Positions 39,114 to 48,100 of a stretch of DNA of 64,000 bases are shown here, in pieces. The stretch is taken from the NCBI RefSeq assembly GCF_038049925.1, contig NZ_CP145809.1:2328599-2392598 (forward strand), written 5' to 3'. Under the pieces are notes generated by a model. The model was not told the DNA's origin, made no database searches, and saw only the letters and a program-made list of their open reading frames with translations. Made by a program: the position numbers and the translations under genes. The stretch's first letter is position 1; each line of letters begins with the position of its first letter. Source of the DNA: Georgenia sp. M64 (lineage in GTDB: Bacteria; Actinomycetota; Actinomycetes; Actinomycetales; Actinomycetaceae).

Positions 39114-39542
39114 TCACCCTCCCGGCGCGCCGGACGGTGCCCTCCCCGGCCCGTCCCGCCCGCGGGGCAGATGGCTCCGGACCAGCTCGGCGCCGGCGTC
39201 CGTCGCGACGGCGAACCACTGCGTCCGCTCGTCCGCCCCGTGGCTCGTGGCCCAGGCGGTGAACGCCGGTCCGGTCGGGTCATAGTTCCGGGTGCTGCGG
39301 ATGGCGAACCACTCCTTCACCCGCGAGTCGCCGATCTGCTCGACGAGACCAGCCTGCGTCAGCACCCGGACCGTGGGACGTCGCAGGGGCGCCTTCTTCC
39401 CACGGACGGGGACCGGACCGCCGCCGAGCTCGAGGACGAGGCGGGCGAGGCCGTACGCCTGCTCGAAGGTGAGGTCGCGGCGCGCGCCGCGGATCCCGTG
39501 CGCGGCGACGAACGCCGGTGATCCACCGACCTGGCCGGTCAT
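39114..39542 (-). CDS. hypothetical protein, winged-helix-like
   Basis: This 142-residue soluble protein has LTFEQAYGLARLVLELGGG, then PTVRVLTQAGLVEQIGDSRVKEWFAI, which could form a small helix-turn-helix with wing, and WATSHGADERTQWFAVATDA. I do not recognise a family. ATG 39542 has GGAGGCTGCC. It is convergent with the ABC permease, 13 bp away. Confidence 0.68.
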   Translation of the reverse strand: MTGQVGGSPAFVAAHGIRGARRDLTFEQAYGLARLVLELGGGPVPVRGKKAPLRRPTVRVLTQAGLVEQIGDSRVKEWFAIRSTRNYDPTGPAFTAWATSHGADERTQWFAVATDAGAELVRSHLPRGRDGPGRAPSGAPGG

Positions 39543-39728
39543 GGCAGCCTCCTCCGACGCCCGCGCGGGAGGCGGCGCCGTGGGGCGACCGTAGTGGCAG
39601 CCCCCGACGTCGAGACCGGCAGGGCCTTGTCCGGTCTTTCGACCCGCGCCGCTGTAGCGCGTTCTAGGGACAACATCCGCCCGTGCGGAGTAGCGTCCCG
39701 ACCGGGGGCAGCGCGGAAGGGCGTGGCC

Positions 39729-41615
39729 ATGGGCGTTCGCAGCACCACTGTCGGGCGGATCGTCGGCTCCGCCGTGCTCGCCGCGGCGCTCGTCGCGTCG
39801 TGCGGGCAGGGCACGGCCGGACCGACCGAGCCCACCCCCTCACCGTCGGCCACCGGTCCGGCGTCGCTCACGTGCCCACCGCCGGACGCCACGCTCCCCG
39901 CGAGTGCCACGCGGCTCTGGGACGCCGCCCTCACCCTCGCGGACGCCGACCGTACGGACGAGGCCGTCGAGGTCGCCGTCGAGGCCCTCGCAGCCAGCGG
40001 CGGTCGTCTGCCCGCGGAAAGGTGCGAGGACGCCGCTGCGCTCCTCGATCCGGAGCCGAAAGCTGAGAAGTGGTGGGACACCGCCCGCACCGTGACCGAG
40101 GACTGGCTCAAGATCTGGTGGGCCTGGGCTGCCGTCATCGCCGCCGTCGTCCTCGCAGGCTTCGCAGCGATTGTCCGCCTGCCGTCGTGGCGTCGTCGTC
40201 GCAGGTGGCCGGCTCTGCGGATCGGGAGCCTCGACGTCGACACGGCCGCCACCGGGGAGGATCTCGGCGACCGGCTCGCGAGCACGATCCGCTCGCACCT
40301 CGCCGGTGCGGACAAGCCGAACCGACTCCCCTCCCTCCGGCTCGCCGAGCCCACCGACGCCGAGATCGAACGCCTCCCCATGGACCCGGTGCCCGAGCAG
40401 GTGAGCTGGCTGGTGAGCGCGGCGCGCTGGCTGCGCGGGCGCAACACCCTGCACATGCACGTGCTCCTGGGTGAGCCCGACCAGCGCACCCGCACGATCA
40501 GCTGCACCGTCCGGCTCGACGAGCCCAGCGGCAGACCGGTTCGTCGTCGGGGCGGCGTCGTACCCGACGGCGTCCGCGAGGACCTCATCGAGATCCCCTA
40601 CGCCGGGTCCGAGCCGACCACCGACGACTACGCGTCGCTCGCGGGCTTCGCCGCCGTCTGGCTGGCCACGGAGGTCGCCGACATCAGAGGCACCCGTGGA
40701 CCGTTCGCCGACCGGACCGGCACGTGGTTCTGGAACGCCCATCGGCACTTCCTCCTCGGCATCCGGGCGACCAGGCACGAGGACGTCGGTCACGCCCGGT
40801 TCCAGTACCTCCGGGCGCTGGAGGCCCACCGCAAGGCCGCCGACCACGACGACGGCGTCCCCGGCCGGTTCTTCGAGGCCGAGCTGAACGCCGCCGTCGT
40901 GCTGGGTATCGCGAAGAACCACGCGCTGTGGCCGACCGGGGTCCGCGAGCTCGAGGCACTCGCCGGGTCGTTGGCGAGCGAGCGCGCCCAGCTGTCGGGG
41001 TCCGCGGACGACCACCTGAGGACCCGCCTCGACGGGCTCCGGCTCCGGGCCGAGCTCAACCTCGTCATCCTGCGGCTCAACATCCTCACGCGGAGGTGGC
41101 TCGTCGGCGGCGAGGGCCGTGACGACGCTGCGGTCCGCGACCTCGAGCAGTCGCTGGCGACGCTTCGCGCCACCGCCGAGCAGAGCCGGGCGGAGGACCA
41201 CCTGCGGCGTCGCGTCACCCTCTACGCGAGGGCTCTCGAGCTCGGGATCGCCGAGGTCGCGAGCGGGTGGGACCGCACCCGCGGGTGCGGCTCGGACGCC
41301 GGCCTCACGCGCGCCACCGCCGACCTCCTCGACCGGCTCGACGAGCTGCCGACGATGATGCGACCGCACGTCGTCTACAGCCTCGCCTGCGTGTGGGCAC
41401 GGCGGTACGCCCGCAGGGGCCTGAGCGGCGCCCGACGCGCGGCAGCACGGGACCGGGCTGTCGAGCTGCTGGGTCAGGCGGTGACCGCCAACCCGGACCT
41501 GCGGAGGTGGGCGCCGGAGGAGCCCGCCTTCTTCCGGCTGACCGGCCACGAGCCCTTCCAGAAGGTGATCGCCAAGCCGGAGGAGAAGCAGGCCGAGGCC
41601 GCGGAGCCCGCCTGA
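39729..41615 (+). CDS. large lipoprotein-like membrane protein of unknown function
   Basis: This is a 628-residue protein. The N terminus looks like a lipoprotein signal (VGSAVLAAALVASC, lipobox L-V-A-S-C), followed by a Pro/Thr-rich linker, a small extracellular region with three more cysteines and one strong transmembrane helix (WWAWAAVIAAVVLAGFAAIV, about 136-155). The remaining 470 residues should be cytoplasmic and are rich in helical pairs resembling TPR (HARFQYLRALEAHRKAA, LRLRAELNLVILRLNILTRR). No family recognised. ATG 39729 has GGAAGG; TAGCGT at 39691-39696 is a plausible -10. Confidence 0.78.
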   Translation: MGVRSTTVGRIVGSAVLAAALVASCGQGTAGPTEPTPSPSATGPASLTCPPPDATLPASATRLWDAALTLADADRTDEAVEVAVEALAASGGRLPAERCEDAAALLDPEPKAEKWWDTARTVTEDWLKIWWAWAAVIAAVVLAGFAAIVRLPSWRRRRRWPALRIGSLDVDTAATGEDLGDRLASTIRSHLAGADKPNRLPSLRLAEPTDAEIERLPMDPVPEQVSWLVSAARWLRGRNTLHMHVLLGEPDQRTRTISCTVRLDEPSGRPVRRRGGVVPDGVREDLIEIPYAGSEPTTDDYASLAGFAAVWLATEVADIRGTRGPFADRTGTWFWNAHRHFLLGIRATRHEDVGHARFQYLRALEAHRKAADHDDGVPGRFFEAELNAAVVLGIAKNHALWPTGVRELEALAGSLASERAQLSGSADDHLRTRLDGLRLRAELNLVILRLNILTRRWLVGGEGRDDAAVRDLEQSLATLRATAEQSRAEDHLRRRVTLYARALELGIAEVASGWDRTRGCGSDAGLTRATADLLDRLDELPTMMRPHVVYSLACVWARRYARRGLSGARRAAARDRAVELLGQAVTANPDLRRWAPEEPAFFRLTGHEPFQKVIAKPEEKQAEAAEPA

Positions 41616-41774
41616 CTTTCGGACGCTCGACCCGGTCCACCACCACCTGACCACCATGAGATTCAGGACCCTCTGCTCTGTTCCCGCCGCCGGGCTCGGC
41701 GTACCGTCGGTGACGTTCCACGGCGGCTCCCGGCCGCGGGTCCGGGCCGACGTCGCACGGCCGAGGAGGACGGG

Positions 41775-43031
41775 ATGAACGGGACGGCTCGAGCGGCGGC
41801 CCTGGTGGCTGCCGCCACGATGGCGCTGGCAGCGGCGCTCCCGGCGGTGGCGAGCGGAGCACCCGCCGGGAGGGAAGAGGCGGCGGCTGCACCGACCGGC
41901 TCGTCGTTAGCGGCGGCCGCACCGACGATCGAGAACTTCCGGTACTACGAGGCAACGGTCAACGTCAGCGAGTCCGCCGAGGGCTGGCGCGGTGCCGTGA
42001 GCGTCCGCAGCGTCATCGGCGGCGAGGAGTCCGTGTTCGTCTTCCTCAGCCGGGACGGCGAGCCGGTCACCTGCGCGGACGAGACCGCGGATCTCGTCAC
42101 GTACACGCTGTTCTCGGCGGACGACGCGACGGAGCCGGGACCGATCACCCTCGACATCGACCGCCGGCTCCGCACGGCGCACGCCGATGCCGTCGTCGAT
42201 CTGACCCTCGTCGAGAGTCCCGGGTGCGGCGGGGAGGACCTCGTCACCGAGCTCCCCGCCCAACACATCACGCTCGACGTCACCGGAACCACCGAACGCC
42301 TCCGGACGAGCATCTCGGGCACGACCTCCTCGGCCGGGGACATGGACCGACTCCGGGACTACGACCTCGCCCGCGACGGGACCGGCACCGTGGCGATCGA
42401 CGGGCTCCTCGCCCCGGTGAGCAGCGACCAGTCGTTCCTCACCTACTCGGCGGAGCACTTCTTCCGGCACGGGGACTTCCCCGGGATTGTCGACAACGCC
42501 GCACCGGACGGCGGTCTGGGCGCGTTCGCGGCAACCTCCCGCAGCTACGACCCGCCCGACGGGCTCGGCCTGCTCTTCGAGGACGCCTTCGTCGGCGCGA
42601 CCGTGGGCCCCAGCCCCGACAGGGAGATGAGGCTGGCCGCCTCCGCCGTCCAGGTTCGTGCCGTCATCTGCGAGAGCGGCGCACTCGGCTTCGTCTCGCG
42701 CGACCTTCGCGGCTCGGCGACGACGGACGTCGCCATCGACCCCAGATTGACCTCTGCCACTGCCGCGGCGACGCTGACGATGGAGGTTCTGGTCCTCGAC
42801 GACTGCACGGGTGGGTCCGCGGTCGAGACGGTCGAGCTCCCGGTGGCGATCGACCTCACCGCGTCCGGGCCCGCGGTCCGGTTCAGGGGCTCCTTCGCCC
42901 AGGTCACCCCTGGCTCGGGCGTCGAACGGACTCAGGGCTGGTTCGTCACGCGGGACGCCGCCGGGACGCTCGTCCTCGGTGACCTCACCGGTCCGGCCGA
43001 CCTGGCCTACATCTCCCGCGCGAGCCGCTGA
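41775..43031 (+). CDS. secreted protein with an internal duplication
   Basis: This is a 418-residue exported protein with a signal peptide (VAAATMALAAALPAVASGAP). The mature part contains two homologous repeats at about 97-224 and 296-418. Each has a V-x-C pair, an AT-rich strand, IDxRL (DIDRRLRT and AIDPRLTS), a second cysteine in SPGCGG or DDCTGG, ELPxxxxxLDVTG-like, and a final TGTVAIDGLLAP-like or AGTLVLGDLTGP-like strand. Each repeat has two conserved cysteines, which fits an Ig-like disulfide domain. Function unknown. ATG 41775 has GAGGAGGACGGG. Confidence 0.8.
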   Translation: MNGTARAAALVAAATMALAAALPAVASGAPAGREEAAAAPTGSSLAAAAPTIENFRYYEATVNVSESAEGWRGAVSVRSVIGGEESVFVFLSRDGEPVTCADETADLVTYTLFSADDATEPGPITLDIDRRLRTAHADAVVDLTLVESPGCGGEDLVTELPAQHITLDVTGTTERLRTSISGTTSSAGDMDRLRDYDLARDGTGTVAIDGLLAPVSSDQSFLTYSAEHFFRHGDFPGIVDNAAPDGGLGAFAATSRSYDPPDGLGLLFEDAFVGATVGPSPDREMRLAASAVQVRAVICESGALGFVSRDLRGSATTDVAIDPRLTSATAAATLTMEVLVLDDCTGGSAVETVELPVAIDLTASGPAVRFRGSFAQVTPGSGVERTQGWFVTRDAAGTLVLGDLTGPADLAYISRASR

Positions 43032-43032
43032 C

Positions 43033-43048
43033 GGCGGGCGCGCCCGCC
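43033..43048. terminator. perfect palindrome between convergent genes
   Basis: GGCGGGCGCGCCCGCC is a 16-bp perfect palindrome just after the secreted-protein stop (43031) and before the GPP34 stop (43067). With no loop it is a weaker terminator candidate than a stem-loop. Confidence 0.4.
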
Positions 43049-43066
43049 CCCGCCGGGCACGTCCGG

Positions 43067-43723
43067 CTACTGGGTGGCGACGACGGTCGTGGCGGCGATC
43101 GCGTCGTCGAGCGCCTTCCGCACCGCCGTGGCGGCGAAGCCGCCGTCCTCGGCGACCGCCCGCGCCCGGCGGCGCAGCTCGCGCCTGCTCACGTCGCTGC
43201 CCGGTAGGACGGTGGGCACCTGGCCCACGGCGTCGAGGAGCGCGATGAGGGTCAGCTCGTACGGAGTGGGGGCACGGCCCACGACGAGCACGTCGCTGAG
43301 GCCCTTTCGCACGCCGTCCTCGTGGGTGGAGTCGACCGCCGGCCACGCGGTCCTCGGGAAGACGCCGAGCACCCTGTCCACCTCGAGCCGGAGGATCCCT
43401 CGTGCGGCGAGGCGCTCGAGGACCCGCTGGTGCAGGCCCTTGCCGATGCCGTCGAGGGCGTTCTTCGGCTTCTCGGGCTTGCGGCCGGCGAGGCGCTGGA
43501 GCGTGGCGTCGAGGAGGTCGTCCCCGGTGGGCGAGGCGTCGGCGACGACGAGCCGGCCGGGGCGCTGCTCCTCGTCCCGGTCCGTCACCCGGAGCCTGCC
43601 GAGCGCGGTCAGCTCGTGGACGACGGCGCCCGCGAGCACGAGGTCCCGGCGGAGCTGGTCGACCAGCGGCTTCCCGGTCTTGTCGTCGGTGAGCAGGAGC
43701 ACCAGATCCTCAGCCAGCAGCAC
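43067..43723 (-). CDS. GPP34 family phosphoprotein (bacterial GOLPH3-like)
   Basis: This 218-residue protein belongs to the GPP34 family, whose eukaryotic member GOLPH3 binds phosphatidylinositol-4-phosphate. The family opening MLLAEDLVLLLTDDKTGKPL is clear, followed by LAGAVVHELTALGRLRV, GLHQRVLERLAARGILR and PTPYELTLIALLDAVG. Its bacterial role is unknown. GTG 43723 is preferred: TAGGGT lies 6 bases upstream (leaderless). Confidence 0.92.
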   Translation of the reverse strand: MLLAEDLVLLLTDDKTGKPLVDQLRRDLVLAGAVVHELTALGRLRVTDRDEEQRPGRLVVADASPTGDDLLDATLQRLAGRKPEKPKNALDGIGKGLHQRVLERLAARGILRLEVDRVLGVFPRTAWPAVDSTHEDGVRKGLSDVLVVGRAPTPYELTLIALLDAVGQVPTVLPGSDVSRRELRRRARAVAEDGGFAATAVRKALDDAIAATTVVATQ

Positions 43724-43729
43724 CGTGCC

Positions 43730-43735
43730 ACCCTA
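43730..43735 (-). promoter_or_regulatory. -10 hexamer TAGGGT for a leaderless start
   Basis: Minus strand TAGGGT, 6 bases, then GTG 43723 of the GPP34 gene. Confidence 0.5.
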
Positions 43736-43805
43736 TCGATGCGGTCGGGCCGGTGTGCCGCCCTGCTCGGTCGGGTGCGTCTCGAACCGCGTCCGGCCGC
43801 CGGGG

Positions 43806-44720
43806 TCAGCGCCCCAGCCGGCCGATGCTCACCTCGCTCATGAGCGCGGGGCGGTAGCCCTCGAGGTAGCCGTCGACCGTCGGGTGGAGGTTGTTCGGGT
43901 CGGTGGGGTTCTGCAGGTCGAGAGCGATCCACGGGTCGGCCGAACCGAGACCGTGGCCGGCGAAGCGGTCGGTGACGTCGACGAAGGTCGCTCCCTGGGA
44001 CTCCACCGCCGCCTTGAGCGCGGCGTTGAGCGCATCGGTGAGCGCGTTGATCTCCACGGCGCGCTCCGCCGTCATGAGGACGACGCCGTTCGGCAGCGTC
44101 AGGCCGGTCGGCTCGACGAGGTGGGGGTAGCCGAGGACGACGATCGTGCCGTCCGTCGCGGCGTCGACCGTCGCGATCGTCTGACCCGCGGAGGCCGCCG
44201 CCCCGGCGATGCGCATCGGTGCAGTGCCCACCAGCACGTCGCACGCTACCTCGGCGAGATCCGCGAACGCGGAGCACTGGACGAGCGTCTCCACCCAGGC
44301 CACGTCGTTCCCGCCCAGGGTGAGGCTGACGAGCTCGGCCTCCGTGAGCCCTGCCTGGACGGCCGGCACGGACTGCACGATCGTGCGGATGTCCGCCGTC
44401 GTCGCTCCCCCGCAGGCCGCGTCGGCCACCAGGGTGACGCGCGGATGGCCGTCGAGCGCGCTGACGTGGTCGGGTCCCGCGCCCTGGAAGCAGGGAAGGG
44501 AGACACCGGGAGCGACGGTCTGCAGCGACGTCAAAGCGACTCCCCCGGTGCCGAACGCCGCCGAGTACGAGTCGCCGAGGTTGACGTGGTCCACCTGCGG
44601 GGGTCCCGCCGGCTCCAACGGCTTCGCGGCGGTGGCCGAGGCACCCGCGAGGGCCAGCCCGACGGCGGCCGATCCGGCCGCGAGGAGCGAGACTGCACGG
44701 CGGAGGAACGTTCTGGGCAT
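43806..44720 (-). CDS. secreted SGNH/GDSL hydrolase
   Basis: This 304-residue exported esterase/lipase has a Sec signal peptide (LLAAGSAAVGLALAGASATA). The SGNH catalytic blocks are present: VNLGDSYSAAFG with nucleophile Ser51, a block II/III segment SLTLGGNDVAWVE, and NNLHPTVDGY near residue 282 with the catalytic His. Cysteines in SLPCFQG, DAACGG, VQCSAF and VACDV could make disulfides. The substrate (lipid, peptidoglycan or polysaccharide ester) is not predictable. ATG 44720 has GGAAGGCACGCC. Confidence 0.9.
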   Translation of the reverse strand: MPRTFLRRAVSLLAAGSAAVGLALAGASATAAKPLEPAGPPQVDHVNLGDSYSAAFGTGGVALTSLQTVAPGVSLPCFQGAGPDHVSALDGHPRVTLVADAACGGATTADIRTIVQSVPAVQAGLTEAELVSLTLGGNDVAWVETLVQCSAFADLAEVACDVLVGTAPMRIAGAAASAGQTIATVDAATDGTIVVLGYPHLVEPTGLTLPNGVVLMTAERAVEINALTDALNAALKAAVESQGATFVDVTDRFAGHGLGSADPWIALDLQNPTDPNNLHPTVDGYLEGYRPALMSEVSIGRLGR

Positions 44721-44857
44721 GGCGTGCCTTCCGGTTCGAGGCGGAACCACCCGGGGTGGCGTCCCTGCCGGTCGGGCCGGTGCGAGCACCCGCTGGGGTC
44801 AACCTATGGCCTACGGACCGCGGTGAACAGGCCTGAGCTGGGACCGTCCGGCCGCCC

Positions 44858-46303
44858 CTACGGCAGCACGAGCCGCAGTGCCGCCCCGAGCGTGCGGTGC
44901 CGGAAGGTGAAGCCGGACGCCTCGAGCCGGTCGCTGGACACCCGCTGGCTCGCGTACGCCAGCTCCTGCGCCCCCTCGGTGCCCACCACGAGCCGGGGCC
45001 CGAACGACGGCACGGGCACCAACGCGGGCCGGTGCAGCACCTTCCCGAGGGTGCGCGCGTACTCCGCGCCCTGCACCGGCTCCGGCCCGACGGCGTTGAG
45101 CGGCCCGGCGAGGTCGTCGGTGAGCACCGCGTGCGCGTACACCGACACGACGTCGTCGGCCGAGATCCAGCTCTGCCACTGCTCCCGGTCGAGCGGGCCA
45201 CCGAGGCCGACGGCGAACAGCGGGAGCAGCCGCGACAACGACCCCTCCGCCGGGCTCTGCACCAGTCCGGTGCGCACGTTGACCACGCGGACGCCGGCCT
45301 TCTCCGCCGGTTCGGTGGCGGCCTCCCACTCCCGGCACACCAGCGCGAGGAACCCCGATCCCGACGGCGACTCCTCCGTCAGGGGCGCGTCGTCGCCGTC
45401 GCCGTGCGGGTCGGTCCCGTAGTACCCGATGCCCGACGCGCAGACGAACGCCCGTCGCCGGCCGTCCCCGGCGAGGTCCGCGAGCGCCCGCGCGATGAGC
45501 AGCGTGCCCTCGGCGCGGCTCGTGAGGATCTCGTCCTTGGCGGCCGCGGTGAACCGTCCGCCGATGCTGCGACCGGCGAGGTTGACGACCGCGTCCACGT
45601 CCCGCAGGGCCTCGGGGTCGAGCCGGCCCGCGGCCGGGTCCCAGCTGATCTCGTCGGACGTCTCGGCGGGCCGGCGCACGAGGCGGAGCACCCGGTGCCC
45701 ACCGCCGGAGAGCAGCGCGCACAGCTGGGTGCCGATGAGCCCCGACGCGCCGGCGACGGCGATCGTGCGGGACCCGGCGTCGGCGTGGGCGGCGTGGAAG
45801 GCCAGGTCGTCACGCAGCTGGACGGCCCGGTACTCCAGCACCCGCCGCAGCGTGGGCACGAGCGTCCCCGCGACGAGGTCGCTCTCCCGCGGTGCGACGA
45901 CGTCGACGCTCTCGTGCAGCACCGTCCCCCCGCCGGACTCGACGAAGCGGTGCTCGTGGACGATCCGGCCGAACGGACCGGTCGTCGTCACGCGGAAACC
46001 CCGCGGGGGGTCGTAGGAGTCGTGGCGGCCGGTGGACTCGAGCTGCCCCCGGCGCAGCCACCCGGGCAGGGCAGACGGCAACGGCAGGGCCGTGGCCAGG
46101 GCGCCCAGTCCGGTCCCCAGCACACCGGGCGCGCCGACCGCGAGGCGGGCCTCGGAGCCGTCACGCAGACCCTCGTCGGGCTCGGAGAGCACGGACCCGG
46201 CGAAGGGCGGCGTCAGCCGGACGAGCGCACCGGGCCGCTCGAACCAGGCGAAGACCCGCTCACGCGGGTAGGGCAACGCGGTGCTGTGCTCGATGTGGGC
46301 CAC
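44858..46303 (-). CDS. TIGR01777 epimerase with N-terminal SRPBCC domain
   Basis: This is a 481-residue fusion. Residues 1-155 are a SRPBCC ligand-binding domain (VFAWFERPGALVRLTPPFAG, GFRVTTTGPFGRIVHEHRF). Residues 165-481 are an atypical SDR epimerase of the SDR39U1/TIGR01777 type with AVAGASGLIGTQLCALLSGG, VDAVVNLAGRSIGGRFT, CASGIGYYG, and the DUF1731-like end VSSDRLEASGFTFRHRTL. The reaction is unknown; relatives have been linked to cell division inhibition in name only. GTG 46303 is preceded by CACGAT and 6 bases (leaderless). Confidence 0.9.
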   Translation of the reverse strand: MAHIEHSTALPYPRERVFAWFERPGALVRLTPPFAGSVLSEPDEGLRDGSEARLAVGAPGVLGTGLGALATALPLPSALPGWLRRGQLESTGRHDSYDPPRGFRVTTTGPFGRIVHEHRFVESGGGTVLHESVDVVAPRESDLVAGTLVPTLRRVLEYRAVQLRDDLAFHAAHADAGSRTIAVAGASGLIGTQLCALLSGGGHRVLRLVRRPAETSDEISWDPAAGRLDPEALRDVDAVVNLAGRSIGGRFTAAAKDEILTSRAEGTLLIARALADLAGDGRRRAFVCASGIGYYGTDPHGDGDDAPLTEESPSGSGFLALVCREWEAATEPAEKAGVRVVNVRTGLVQSPAEGSLSRLLPLFAVGLGGPLDREQWQSWISADDVVSVYAHAVLTDDLAGPLNAVGPEPVQGAEYARTLGKVLHRPALVPVPSFGPRLVVGTEGAQELAYASQRVSSDRLEASGFTFRHRTLGAALRLVLP

Positions 46304-46422
46304 GTCGCCATCGTGACACGCGCACCCGTCCAGGGCCCGTCCGGCTGCTGCCGCACAGCCCGAACGCTGCTGCAGCCTCGGCTCGGCCTCGGCACGCGCG
46401 ACGTCCTCGGCCTCGCCGCCTC

Positions 46423-46809
46423 CTACTTCTTCGGCACCTCCGGATTCCTCGGTGCCTTCGGTGCCTTCGGTGCCTTCGGTGCCTTCGGTGCCTTCGGTGG
46501 CAAGGTGGCCACGTACTCCGCCGCCTGAGCGACCAGGTCGCGGGCGTCGGCGTCGTCGGGGACCGTGACGTACCCGCCCATCGGCCGCTCCTCGGGGCCG
46601 AACCCGCGAGCGCCCCTCTCGCGCAGCGCCGTCAGGTCCGCCTCCGGCAACTTCACGCCGACGTCGGAGCCGAAGAGACCGGCGAACATGTGCCCGCCGA
46701 GGAACGCCCCGAGATTGCCGAACATGGGCCGGACCTCCACGCGGGGGTCGTCGGGCACCAGGTCGCGGAATCGCGCCTTGTCCTCCTCGGTCGGCCTGGG
46801 CATCTGCAC
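46423..46809 (-). CDS. TfoX/Sxy N-terminal domain protein
   Basis: This 128-residue protein has the TfoX N-terminal domain: VRPMFGNLGAFLGGHMFAGL, DVGVKLPEADLTAL and ERPMGGYVTVPDDA. It lacks the TfoX C-terminal domain. The family is named for competence regulation, but single-domain actinobacterial members have no known role. The tail is PPKAPKAPKAPKAPKAPRNP, from a 9-bp DNA repeat. GTG 46809 is chosen over ATG 46803 because GGAGG is 5 bases from the GTG. Confidence 0.88.
   Translation of the reverse strand: MQMPRPTEEDKARFRDLVPDDPRVEVRPMFGNLGAFLGGHMFAGLFGSDVGVKLPEADLTALRERGARGFGPEERPMGGYVTVPDDADARDLVAQAAEYVATLPPKAPKAPKAPKAPKAPRNPEVPKK
46451..46495. repeat. five 9-bp tandem repeats within the tfoX-like gene
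   Basis: GGTGCCTTC repeats five times exactly at 46451-46495. On the minus strand it encodes a run of Lys-Ala-Pro at the C terminus of the TfoX-like protein. In-frame copy changes would alter tail length without disrupting the domain. Confidence 0.9.
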
Positions 46810-46902
46810 GGTGTCCTCCTCGGGTGGGACCTGGGCCCATCATCACCGATGGAGAGCCCCGGCGGACAGGGTGCCGCGCGGTCGCGGGCCGTCGACGGCG
46901 CC

Positions 46903-48036
46903 TCAGCGCCACCGCAACCGCGCCCGCACGACGGCGGCGCCCAGGACCGTCATCACCGCGGCCGCACCCACGAGGTAGCCCGTCATGGCCCCGGCGCCGA
47001 GGGCCGCGGACGCGGCTGCCGTCCCCGCCGCGCTGCCCACGAACAGGGCGGTGGCGAACAGGCTCACCATGGTCGCCCGGGCCCTCGGGAGCGTCTCCGT
47101 CACCCAGTTCTGCAGGGTCGAGTGGAAGAAGGCCCAGCCGCCGGCGAGCAGGACGGCAGCCACGAGGACGCCGATCCCGGACCGGTCGAGCGCGAGCACG
47201 AGCGACGACGCCACGGTCATCACCGCACCGGCCGCCATGAGGCGTGCGGGACCGACCCGGGCGCTCATCCCCTTCACCACCCGGGCGAGGACGACCACGC
47301 CCACCCCGTAGCCGGCGACGACGACGCCGGAGAGCGTCACGGACATCCCCTGCACCTGCAGCAGGGCCGGCAGGAGCGGCAGGACGCCGAGCATGAGCGC
47401 GCCCTCGACGAACGCGACGGCGAGGAGGGCGCGGGCACGGCCGTCCCGGGCGACGGCCCCGAAGGCCGTCCGGTCGGTCCCGCCCGCCACACCCGCCGGC
47501 TCCGGCATCGTCCGGGTCCACCACACGACCACCAGGGCGAGGACTCCGGGCAGCGCCAGCGCCGCCCGCCACCCGAGCGCGTCGCCGAGGACCGCGGCCA
47601 CCACCGCCGCGAGAGCCGTGCCGAGCGCCATCGCGCGCATGACGTCGGTGAGCAGGCCGTGCCGGCGCGCGGCGTCGACGGCGTCCCCGAGGTAGACCAG
47701 CGCGCCGGGGACCACCGCGGCCAGGGCGGCCCCGGTCAGGCCCCGCAGGAGGACGAGGAGGGCGAAGGACGGCACGAGGAACGACGCGGTGGCGAGCACC
47801 CCGGCGATCGCCAGGGCGAGACGAACGGTCGGGACCCGGCCGAACCGGTCCGAGACCACCCCCCACCCCACCTGCATGACGCCGTACCCCACGAAGTACG
47901 CCGTCGCGGCGCCCGCCGCCACCTCGACGGAGACGCCGAGGTCGGCGGCGACGAGCGGGAGGACCGGGGCGATGAGCATCCGGTCGAAGGAGCTGAGGAA
48001 GGTGACGGCCTGGAGCTGCCGGATGGTCCTGCGCAC
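46903..48036 (-). CDS. MFS transporter
   Basis: This 377-residue major facilitator has twelve hydrophobic segments in a compact form. The motif between TM2 and TM3 is GWGVVSDRFGRVPTVRLAL, the family A motif. It begins LQAVTFLSSFDRMLIAPVLP. The substrate is unknown; drug efflux is the usual default. GTG 48036 has GGAGGGGCGGGGCC. The liv operon lies upstream on the same strand, but the terminator at 48059-48096 separates them. Confidence 0.9.
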   Translation of the reverse strand: MRRTIRQLQAVTFLSSFDRMLIAPVLPLVAADLGVSVEVAAGAATAYFVGYGVMQVGWGVVSDRFGRVPTVRLALAIAGVLATASFLVPSFALLVLLRGLTGAALAAVVPGALVYLGDAVDAARRHGLLTDVMRAMALGTALAAVVAAVLGDALGWRAALALPGVLALVVVWWTRTMPEPAGVAGGTDRTAFGAVARDGRARALLAVAFVEGALMLGVLPLLPALLQVQGMSVTLSGVVVAGYGVGVVVLARVVKGMSARVGPARLMAAGAVMTVASSLVLALDRSGIGVLVAAVLLAGGWAFFHSTLQNWVTETLPRARATMVSLFATALFVGSAAGTAAASAALGAGAMTGYLVGAAAVMTVLGAAVVRARLRWR

Positions 48037-48058
48037 GGCCCCGCCCCTCCCGCTCTCG

Positions 48059-48096
48059 CGCCCCGGACCGGCGCGCGGCGGCGCCGGTCCGGGGCG
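48059..48096 (-). terminator. strong terminator of the liv operon
   Basis: A perfect 16-bp stem (48059-48074 with 48081-48096) with a 6-base GCGGCG loop lies 4 bases beyond the livF stop at 48101 on the minus strand. Its position should stop liv transcripts before the MFS gene, although 20 bp separate it from the GTG of that gene. Confidence 0.82.
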
Positions 48097-48100
48097 GGTC

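Noticed and set aside
44858-47866. Minus-strand frame continuing far upstream of the TIGR01777 start
   Set aside because: Upstream of 46303 it covers the TfoX and MFS genes in a wrong frame and has no protein-like content.
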